Assembly (NCBI GenBank): GCA_029690005.1
Contig: CP121458.1
Location: forward strand, 1,798,001 to 1,862,000
DNA from: Prescottella defluvii
GTDB lineage: Bacteria > Actinomycetota > Actinomycetes > Mycobacteriales > Mycobacteriaceae
Direction of reading: 5' to 3'
DNA: 64,000 nt
The position numbers and the translations under genes were made by a program. Shown piece after piece: positions 57,522 to 64,000 of the stretch; the first letter of the stretch is position 1, and every line of letters starts with the position of its first letter. The notes below the pieces were generated by a model. The model saw only the letters and a program-made list of their open reading frames with translations, did not search any database and was not told the DNA's origin.

Positions 57522-58345
57522 CGACCGACACGATCCTGCTGGCCGACGTCGGAGAGACGTTCCAGACCACCGCCTCGACCGGGCCGCTGCTGCTCGCGCT
57601 CGGCGCCTGCATGCTCGCTGGTCTGGTGTCGTTCGCGTCGCCGTGCGTCGTGCCGCTCGTCCCGGGCTACCTGTCGTACCTGGCGGGAGTGGTCGGCGCC
57701 GACGCGCCGGCCGTGACCGCGACCGAGGCGGAGACCCGGACCAAGACCATCCGTGACGGCCGCCTGCGCGTCGCGGGCGCCGCGGGACTGTTCGTCGCCG
57801 GATTCACCGTCGTCTTCGTGCTCGCCACCGCGACGGTCTTCGGCGCCATCGAGGCGCTCACGATCAACCGGGACGTCCTCCAGCGGGTCGGCGGCGTCGT
57901 CACGATCGTGATGGGCCTGGCGTTCGTCGGTCTGATCCCGGCCCTGCAGAGGGACACCCGGTTCGCGCCGCGGCAGGTGTCCGGCCTGATCGGCGCCCCG
58001 CTGCTCGGCGGGGTGTTCGCGCTCGGCTGGACGCCGTGCCTGGGGCCGACGCTCGCCGGTGTGATGTCGGTGTCCGCCGGCACCGAAGGCGCGACTGCCC
58101 TCCGAGGAGTGGCCCTCATCGTCGCGTACTGCCTGGGGCTTGGCCTGCCCTTCGTCCTGGTGGCACTCGGTTCGGCGCGGGCACTTCGCGGCGTCGGCTG
58201 GCTGCGCCGCAACAGCCGAACGATCCAGGTCTTCGGCGGAATCATGTTGATCGTGGTCGGTATCGCACTGGTCACTGGCGCGTGGGACCAGTTCATCGGC
58301 TGGATCCGCGACGCATTCGTCACGGAGGTGACCCTGCCGATATGA
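57518..58345 (+). CDS. ccdA: cytochrome c biogenesis protein CcdA
   Basis: The 275-residue membrane protein has six hydrophobic segments and the two redox cysteines that carry electrons inward to outward: [20 protein letters not shown] in the first half and [14 protein letters not shown] in the second. It takes electrons from thioredoxin and passes them to the TlpA/ResA-like protein encoded just upstream. It is coupled to resB by ATGA. Confidence 0.95.
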   Translation: MTTDTILLADVGETFQTTASTGPLLLALGACMLAGLVSFASPCVVPLVPGYLSYLAGVVGADAPAVTATEAETRTKTIRDGRLRVAGAAGLFVAGFTVVFVLATATVFGAIEALTINRDVLQRVGGVVTIVMGLAFVGLIPALQRDTRFAPRQVSGLIGAPLLGGVFALGWTPCLGPTLAGVMSVSAGTEGATALRGVALIVAYCLGLGLPFVLVALGSARALRGVGWLRRNSRTIQVFGGIMLIVVGIALVTGAWDQFIGWIRDAFVTEVTLPI

Positions 58346-60021
58346 CGGCTCGAGACACACTGAGCGCCGACGCTTCGCCGGCCGAGACGGAGGCTCCGCG
58401 TCCGCCGCGGCAGTCGCCGGTCGGCCGCGCGTTCGCCCTGGTCCGCAACGTCTGGCGTGGCCTCACGTCGATGCGGACCGCCCTGGTGCTGCTGTTCCTG
58501 CTGGCGCTCGCGGCTATCCCGGGCGCGCTGCTGCCGCAGCGCAGCCTCAACGAGGGCAAGGTCGACACCTACATAGCGAACCGGCCGACGCTCGGTCCGA
58601 TCATGGACAAGCTCGGAGCTGTTCGACGTGTTCGGCAGCTTCTGGTTCACCGCGATCTACGTCCTGCTCTTCATTTCGCTGGTCGGCTGCATCGTGCCGC
58701 GCTGCATCGAGTACGCGAAGGCGCTGCGCGCGAAGCCGGTCGCGGCCCCACGAAACCTGGGTCGGCTCCCGCACCACTTCATCGCGACCGTCGACGAGGA
58801 TCCCGCGGCCGTCGCCGAGCGTGTGCGCAAGCAGCTGCGTGGTTGGCGGGTCGAGCAGCGGGTTGGTGGGGATCGTGCCACGCACCCGGGCGAGATCACG
58901 CTCTCGGCAGAGAAGGGATTCCTGCGCGAGGCCGGCAACCTGGTGTTCCACCTGTCGCTGGTGGCGCTGCTGGTCGCGATCGCGGTCGGCAAGATGTTCA
59001 GCTACGAGGGCAATGCCATCGTGGTCGCGAACGACGGCGCGGGCCTGTGCACCACGTCCCGGCGATCTTCGACACGTTCCGTCCCGGCCTCGCGGAGGAC
59101 GGCACCGGCATGACGCCGCTGTGCGTCCGGGTCAAGGACTTCTCGGCCGACTACCTCGAGACCGGGCAGGCCGAGATGTTCCGGTCGAACATCTCGTACC
59201 AGGCCGGGGACGACCTGGACTCCAACACCTGGCGGGACGCGGAGCTGCAGGTCAACCATCCGTTGCGGGTCGCGGGCGACCGCGTCTACCTGCAGGGCCA
59301 CGGCTACGCGCCGACGTTCACCGTGACGTTCCCGAACGGGGAGACCCGCACCGAGACGCTGCAGTGGCGGCCCGACGACGCGACCACGTTCCTGTCCAGC
59401 GGTGCGATGCGTTTCGATCCGCCCGGCGGCATGTACCCGAACGAGGACGAGCGGCGCAAGAACCAGATCGCGATCGAGGGGCTGTTCGCCCCCACCGCAA
59501 TGTTCCACGGGAATCTGCTGTCGTCGAGCTTCCCGGCCATGAACGATCCGGCCGTCGCGATCGACATCTACAAGGGCGACACCGGCCTCGACACCGGTCT
59601 GCCGCAGAACCTGTTCTCGCTCAACAAGGAACTTGTCAACCAGGGCCGGCTGGTCAAGCAGGAGCGCGTGAACCTCCTCCCGGGTGAAAGCAAGACCCTG
59701 GCCGACGGCACGCAGGTCCGGTTCGACGGCGCCGTCGACTACGTCAATCTGCAGGTCTCGCACGATCCGGCACAGCAGTGGGTGCTGGTGGCAGCACTGG
59801 TGATGATGGCGGGACTGTTGACGTCGCTGGTCATCAAGCGGCGTCGAATCTGGGTTCGCATCTACCCCGCGGAGGATCCCGACACCGTGTCGGCTACATT
59901 GGCCGAGGGTGAACGACGTACTGTAGTAGAGCTCGGCGGGCTGGCCCGAACGGATCAGGCCGGCTGGGGCGACGAGTTCGATCGGCTGCGCACCCGCCTG
60001 CTGGGTGACGGCACGGCATAA
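58342..60021 (+). CDS. resB: cytochrome c biogenesis protein ResB (two frame slips)
   Basis: About 560 residues. N-terminal membrane helices ([27 protein letters not shown] region; [41 protein letters not shown]) precede a large outer domain and a last helix [19 protein letters not shown]. ResB works with CcsB to move heme out and attach it to apocytochrome c (System II). An extra base near 58612 and a missing G near 59048 shift the frame out and back. Landmarks are [13 protein letters not shown] and [13 protein letters not shown]. Confidence 0.93.
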   Translation: MTARDTLSADASPAETEAPRPPRQSPVGRAFALVRNVWRGLTSMRTALVLLFLLALAAIPGALLPQRSLNEGKVDTYIANRPTLGPIMDKLGAVRRVRQLLVHRDLRPALHFAGRLHRAALHRVREGAAREAGRGPTKPGSAPAPLHRDRRRGSRGRRRACAQAAAWLAGRAAGWWGSCHAPGRDHALGREGIPARGRQPGVPPVAGGAAGRDRGRQDVQLRGQCHRGRERRRGPVHHVPAIFDTFRPGLAEDGTGMTPLCVRVKDFSADYLETGQAEMFRSNISYQAGDDLDSNTWRDAELQVNHPLRVAGDRVYLQGHGYAPTFTVTFPNGETRTETLQWRPDDATTFLSSGAMRFDPPGGMYPNEDERRKNQIAIEGLFAPTAMFHGNLLSSSFPAMNDPAVAIDIYKGDTGLDTGLPQNLFSLNKELVNQGRLVKQERVNLLPGESKTLADGTQVRFDGAVDYVNLQVSHDPAQQWVLVAALVMMAGLLTSLVIKRRRIWVRIYPAEDPDTVSATLAEGERRTVVELGGLARTDQAGWGDEFDRLRTRLLGDGTA

Positions 60022-60057
60022 CGGAACACGAGTGCGCGACGCGCAGGAGATGAATTG

Positions 60058-61045
60058 ATGACCACGATCGACGAGACACTCGCTCGCTACAGCGACTGGT
60101 CGTTCGAGTCGGCGTTTGCGATCTACGTCCTGGCCACTGTCCTGCTCATCGCGCGCTACGCGTCGATGCGGGCGCGGGTGGTGCAGGAGCGCGAGGAAGA
60201 GCGCGAACTCGTGGGCGCCGGAGTGGGCGGCAGCCCGGTCGCTCCCACCGGGCCGGTCCCGGCCGGGTGACCACGCCTGCCGGAAAGACGATGTCCGAGA
60301 AGTTCGCCGGCATGGGCTACGCCCTGCTGGTCGTCGGCGTCGCGCTGCACATCGCGTCCATCGTGTTGCGGGGCTTCGCGACCGGGCGCTTCCCGCTCGG
60401 CAACATGTACGAGTTCGTCACCATGGCCTGCGCGGCCGCGGTGATCGCGGGCATCGTCGCGCTGCGTAAGAACGCGGACCTGTTCGTGTTCCTGCTGGTG
60501 CCGGTCCTGATCCTGATGTTCCTGGCGGCGACCGTGCTGTACGCCGACGCGGCCCCGGTGGTTCCCGCGCTCCGGTCGTTCTGGCTGCCGATCCACGTCA
60601 CGATCATCAGCGTCGGTAGCGGCATCTTCATGGTCTCCGGCGTCGCGAGCATGCTGTTCCTGTACCGCATCCGGTTCCCCAAGGGCGAGGAGGGCAACGG
60701 CCCCTTCGGCAAGCTGGCCCAGCGCCTGCCCGACGCGCAGACCCTCGACCGTCTCGCCTACAAGACGACGATCGTCGCGTTCCCGCTGTTCGGCGCCGGC
60801 ATCATCCTCGGTGCGATCTGGGCCGAGGCGGCCTGGGGCCGGTTCTGGGGCTGGGACCCAAGGAGACCGTCTCCTTCATCGCGTGGGTCGTCTACGCGGC
60901 CTACCTGCACGCCCGTGCGACGTCGGGCTGGCGTGACACCAAGGCGGCGTGGATCAACGTCGCCGGTTTCGTGGCGATGCTGTTCAACCTGTTCATCATC
61001 AACATGGTGGTCTCGGGTCTGCACTCCTACGCCGGCCTGAGCTGA
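60058..61045 (+). CDS. ccsB: cytochrome c biogenesis protein CcsB/ResC (two frameshifts)
   Basis: About 329 residues once missing bases near 60265-60268 (PAGVTTPAGK) and 60857-60860 (WDPKETVSF) are restored. The N-terminus LARYSDWSFESAFAIYVLA is the usual actinobacterial start, and the heme-handling Trp-rich loop reads WGRFWGWDPKET. Histidines in GVALHIAS, IHVTIIS and SGLHSYAG are probable heme ligands. It forms the heme export and ligation complex with ResB. AGGAGA precedes ATG 60058. A perfect hairpin follows. Confidence 0.93.
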
Positions 61046-61052
61046 CATCCCG

Positions 61053-61111
61053 ATACAGCTGAAGGGACCCTTCGTGCGCTCGCAGCGTACGAAGGGTCCC
61101 TTCAGCTGTAT
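61053..61111. terminator. perfect hairpin after ccsB, repeated element copy 2
   Basis: A 23-bp arm (61053-61075) pairs without a mismatch with 61089-61111 around a 13-base loop. The core CTGAAGGGACCCTTCG is identical to the arm of the hairpin after rpf (25211-25226). It lies between convergent genes and probably ends both transcripts. Confidence 0.88.
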
Positions 61112-61312
61112 GCGCGACCGTGCGCGCGATCGGGGGACCAGGTGAGGGCAACGAAAAACGGTCGCCGTGCGTGTGCACGGCGACCGTCGTCGATTCCGTA
61201 ATGCCTGTTATCGCCTGTTCGATTCGTCCCGCTCGATGCCGCACGTGCGGCACCGTCTTGACGTTCGTCCGGACGTGCACGCGGACCAACGCCCGTGTGA
61301 CGCGGACGCTGA

Positions 61313-61540
61313 TCAGCTCTCCGGGTCGTTCGGCGTGTCGGTGCCGGGGCGTGGCCCCCGCCGACGGTGGTTCTCACGATCCACACGCCAGAGGAACTCG
61401 GGGTCGTCGTCCGGTCCGACGGCTCGGCCGACCTTGCTGTCGCTACCGCCTCGAACTGCGGTGGTGGCGGTCGGGCCGAACGCTTTCCAGAACAGGACAG
61501 CGAGCGTAACCAGGCCGATGAACGCCAGTAGGTAGATCAC
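61313..61540 (-). CDS. 75-residue single-helix membrane protein
   Basis: GTG 61540 has a strong AGGAGG site. The peptide starts with one hydrophobic helix (IYLLAFIGLVTLAVLFWKAF) and has a polar, Arg/Asp-rich tail containing DDDPEFLWRVDRENHRRRGP. The pattern is that of small conserved actinobacterial proteins, and the FLWRVDRE segment looks family specific, but I cannot name it. It lies between the ccsB hairpin and the bldC gene on the same strand as bldC. Confidence 0.72.
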   Translation of the reverse strand: MIYLLAFIGLVTLAVLFWKAFGPTATTAVRGGSDSKVGRAVGPDDDPEFLWRVDRENHRRRGPRPGTDTPNDPES

Positions 61541-61624
61541 GGTGCACCTCCTGTTACGAGGGTAGCCGTGTCCGGCGCGGCCGGGTATCTACCTGGTGGT
61601 GGGCGTTAAGTCGGACCTCACCGA

Positions 61625-61837
61625 TCAGGAGTGGTGCGCTTCGGTGGTCAGCGACGAGAGCAGCGCCATCACCTCGGCCTCGCGGAACCTCCGGTGTCCT
61701 CCGGGGGTGCGCAGAGATCCGAGCCGGCCGGCGTGCGCCCAACGCGTGACGGTCTTGGGGTCGACATGGAACAGTGCGGCGACCTGGCCCGGGGTCAGCA
61801 GGGCTTCCTTGGCGCCGTTATAGGTGGGTGCGCTCAT
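61625..61837 (-). CDS. bldC: BldC-like MerR-type DNA-binding protein
   Basis: A 70-residue protein that is almost only a MerR-like winged helix: LLTPGQVAALFHVDPKTVTRWAHAGRLGSLRTPGGHRRFREAEVMALL. Length and sequence match BldC of Streptomyces, which binds direct repeats as head-to-tail oligomers and controls development; in Rhodococcus its targets are not known (short landmarks are VDPKTVTRWAHAG and TPGGHRRFRE). ATG 61837 has GGAGGA. A 364-base gap upstream holds its promoter. Confidence 0.92.
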   Translation of the reverse strand: MSAPTYNGAKEALLTPGQVAALFHVDPKTVTRWAHAGRLGSLRTPGGHRRFREAEVMALLSSLTTEAHHS

Positions 61838-62201
61838 CGATCCTCCAAGTTTCGGGGCCGACCTCTCGGGCCGGCGGGGGAGATTCGGGACCGGTTCGTT
61901 TGTCGACCGGCTCCGACATAGTGGCACCACACCCCCAGGTACTCGAACAATCTAAAGTTGGTAAAGCGGAGGTAATGGACAAATCGGGCGTGTCGGGCAC
62001 CCCCTCGGGCGTCGTGTTCGGGAATCGGCAATCGGGGTACGGACCGAGAGCTTCGCACCTAGGGTGGGGCTGTCTTCTCGTACGCCACGACTCGAAAACG
62101 ACCACTCGAAACCGCTGCTGGAGGCCGGTCGATCATCGGGGGAGTTCGTTCGGCCGCACGACCGTCGGCCCCTCTGGGGCGGTGCGACGAAGGGTGTGTG
62201 C
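61838..62201. other. divergent intergenic region between bldC and the 69-residue ORF
   Basis: The region contains a TAGGGT -10-like hexamer at about 62060-62066 on the plus strand and CTATGT/TAGATT candidates on the minus strand for bldC. The near-direct repeats CGACTCGAAAACG and CCACTCGAAACCG lie at about 62088-62113. Because BldC binds direct repeats, these are candidate autoregulatory sites. No gene is convincing here. Confidence 0.4.
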
Positions 62202-62411
62202 ATGATCACCGACTACATCGGTCCGAACGTGGGAACCAACGTCTTCGACAGCATCTGGCTCGCATGGCAACAGGGAGCGACGTTCGCCACCGGGTTCATG
62301 AGCGGCCTGACTGCAGGCCTGCTCAACATCGTCACCAACATCGGCGAGGTCTCGTTCGGCTCGACCTTCAACAACACTGGTCCCGATGTGCTCCCGCTGG
62401 TCCATCCCTGA
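62202..62411 (+). CDS. 69-residue hypothetical protein
   Basis: ATG 62202 is preceded by GAAGGG and encodes MITDYIGPNVGTNVFDSIWL, followed by a mildly hydrophobic, Gly/Thr-rich stretch (ATGFMSGLTAGLLNIVTNIG) and an Asn-rich end. The composition differs from the Arg/Ala-rich shadow frames around it, which supports a real gene. No family recognised; membrane association is possible. Confidence 0.5.
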   Translation: MITDYIGPNVGTNVFDSIWLAWQQGATFATGFMSGLTAGLLNIVTNIGEVSFGSTFNNTGPDVLPLVHP

Positions 62412-62476
62412 CTTCCTTCGTGGCGCCGAACTGGGCATCGGGAGGATCCACCAGGGCCGGACACTCGTTCGATCGG

Positions 62477-62482
62477 TAGGCT
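62477..62482 (+). promoter_or_regulatory. -10 hexamer for leaderless DUF4229 gene
   Basis: TAGGCT ends exactly 6 bases before GTG 62489. Confidence 0.6.
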
Positions 62483-62488
62483 GGCGGC

Positions 62489-62842
62489 GTGAGTGATGCA
62501 GCGCAGAATCGTCCTGACCAGGCCCGCGACGCGGGCAAAGCGTCCGCTGGGTCCGTGACGACGGGGACCCTCGTCCGCGACGTCGCCTTGTACTCGGTGG
62601 CCAGGCTCGGCCTCGTGGTGATCCTCGCGGTCGTCATCCTGTTCGGCGGCAAGGCGTTCGGGGTCGACGTGCCGTTGATCGTCGCCGCACTGTTCGCCGT
62701 TCTCATCGCGCTGCCGCTGTCGCTGGTGCTCTTCGCGAAGCTCCGCAAGAAGGTCAACCTGGATATCTCGGCGGTCGACGCGAAGCGTCGCGCCGACAAG
62801 GCGGACCTGCATGCCAAGCTCCGGGGTGAGGACCGCCGGTGA
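62489..62842 (+). CDS. DUF4229 family membrane protein
   Basis: The 117-residue protein has a polar start, then [21 protein letters not shown], a signature of DUF4229, and a second helix [20 protein letters not shown] with a basic C-terminal tail that should be cytoplasmic. In related genomes such genes lie near menaquinone and cytochrome maturation genes, as here. Function unknown. The stop overlaps the next GTG by 4 bases. Confidence 0.85.
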   Translation: MSDAAQNRPDQARDAGKASAGSVTTGTLVRDVALYSVARLGLVVILAVVILFGGKAFGVDVPLIVAALFAVLIALPLSLVLFAKLRKKVNLDISAVDAKRRADKADLHAKLRGEDRR

Positions 62843-63940
62843 CGGCCGTCGTCGACCGTCGGGGGAGCCGGGCCTGGGTCGACAATGCCGTGCGCCTCAT
62901 CGAGGCCGACGCCCAGCGCAGCGCGGACACCCACCTGCTTCGGTATCCGCTCCCGTCCGAGTGGAACGTGCAGCTGTATCTCAAGGACGAGTCCACGCAC
63001 ATCACCGGCAGCCTCAAGCACCGGTTGGCGCGCTCACTGTTCCTCTACTCGATCTGCAACGGCTGGGTCACCGAGAACACGACGGTGATCGAGGCGTCGT
63101 CGGGCTCGACCGCTGTCAGCGAGGCATACTTCGCGAAGCTCCTGGGGCTCGAGTTCGTCGCGGTCATGCCCGCGAGCACCAGCCCGGCGAAGATCGCGCT
63201 GATCGAGGCTCAGGGCGGCCGCTGCCACTTCGTGACCGACCCGTCGAGCATCTACACCGAGTCGCAGCGCCTGGCGGCCGAGACCGGTGGCCACTGACAT
63301 GGACCAGTTCACTCACGCTGAGCGGGCCACCGACTGGCGCGGCAACAACAACATCGCCGAGTCGATCTTCACGCAACTCCAGCAGGAGGATCATCCGATT
63401 CCGGAGTGGGTCGTCGTGGGTGCCGGCACCGGTGGCACCGGCGCCACGATCGGACGCTTCCTCCGCTACCGCAAGCACGACACCGGTCTGTGCGTCGTGG
63501 ACCCCGAGAACTCCGTCTTCTTCGACGCGTGGCAATGCAACGACTGCACCGCCACCTCCACGTCCGATCGGGGCTCCCGGATCGAGGGCATCGGCCGTCC
63601 GCGTGTGGAGCCGTCGTTCATCGGTCAGGTCGTCGACCGCATGGTCAAGGTGCCCGACGCGGGTTCGATCGCCGCGATGCGGCATGCCAGCACCGTGCTC
63701 GGTCGCAAGGTGGGCGGTTCCACCGGTACCAACCTGTGGGGTGCGTTCGGCCTGGTCGCCGAGATGCTCGCGCAGGGACGCAGCGGCAGCGTCGTGACGC
63801 TGCTGTGCGACGGCGGCGAACGGTACGCCGGCACGTACTTCGACGACGGCTGGGTGGCGTCCGAGGGAATCGACCTGTCCGGGCCGACGAAGGTGCTCGA
63901 GGAGTTCGCGCGCACCGGGCGCTGGACGGCTCAGCAGTAG
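62839..63940 (+). CDS. PLP-dependent cysteine synthase family protein (frame slip)
   Basis: About 366 residues of a fold type II PLP enzyme: [18 protein letters not shown] contains the Schiff-base lysine, [20 protein letters not shown] the substrate loop, and [19 protein letters not shown] the phosphate-binding glycine loop. An extra G near 63290 breaks the frame at [17 protein letters not shown]. The C-terminal [18 protein letters not shown] is family typical. Length exceeds CysK/CysM by about 50 residues, so a relative such as a cysteine desulfhydrase or specialised beta-replacing enzyme is likely. Confidence 0.88.
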
Positions 63941-63954
63941 CCGCCCGAAGGCCC

Positions 63955-64000
63955 GCCCGCCGCCACCTCGATCTCCTGGAGACGAGGCGGGTCGGCGGGC
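63955..64000 (+). terminator. terminator-like hairpin at the right edge
   Basis: GCCCGCC...CCTCG pairs with CGAGG...GGCGGGC around ATCTCCTGGAGA with some mismatches, 15 bases after the cysteine-synthase-family stop. It may extend past the window. Confidence 0.6.

Overview
The window looks like chromosomal backbone of a high-GC mycolic-acid actinobacterium, most likely Rhodococcus (including the R. equi/Prescottella group). The reasons are strong GC bias at third codon positions, many GTG starts, leaderless promoters, mycothiol genes (mshA), senX3-regX3, EspG/EspC-type ESX proteins, BldC, and a gene order that follows Mycobacterium tuberculosis from about deoC (Rv0478) to ccsA/resC (Rv0529). 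The Rv comparisons are from memory, not from a search.

Layout. 1-6065: end of deoC, an LmeA-like lipid-binding protein, an AbiEi-like protein, a methyltransferase, two DUF2505 paralogues, murB and an L,D-transpeptidase lipoprotein. 6167-16032 is an insertion relative to M. tuberculosis: an exported hydrolase, an orphan ESX-type cassette (EspG-like, YbaB-like, EspC-like, WXG100-like, small membrane protein), a DUF2804 protein, an M-box Mg2+ riboswitch with a small ORF and mgtA, and a LytR-CpsA-Psr protein. 16060-24422: SDR, ROK regulator, tocopherol-cyclase-like protein, PIG-L deacetylase, MFS, hydrolase, mshA, YbjN. 24423-28528: rpf gene behind two CRP/GlxR sites, a PNPOx-like protein, an MFS/TetR divergent pair and an ABM monooxygenase. 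28596-42950: gpm, senX3-regX3, ppx and neighbours, a MerR regulator with a clear operator, proC, a BldC-like excisionase-fold protein, ribosomal bS22, an epimerase, an acyltransferase, a SerB-like phosphatase and a glutaredoxin. 43060-49009: rex-hemA-hemC-hemD-hemB under a Rex operator. 49006-53746: small membrane proteins and a csoR-copZ-copA copper cassette. 53858-61045: a PrmC-like methyltransferase with a leader ORF, hemL, a phosphatase and a System II cytochrome c maturation operon (tlpA-ccdA-resB-ccsB). 61313-64000: small membrane protein, BldC, DUF4229 protein and a cysteine-synthase-family enzyme.

The functional logic is envelope building (murB, Ldt, LCP, Rpf), redox control (mycothiol, Rex, glutaredoxin), heme synthesis feeding cytochrome c maturation, and metal homeostasis (M-box/MgtA for Mg2+, CsoR/CopZ/CopA for Cu+).

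Data quality. About 36 apparent one-base indels break reading frames, about 29 of them missing bases, most in G or C runs and many in genes essential in relatives (hemD, ccsB, senX3). I read these as sequencing or consensus errors rather than real pseudogenes. Broken genes are annotated across their full extent with the shift positions given. No tRNA, rRNA, insertion sequence, prophage or CRISPR array was recognised.
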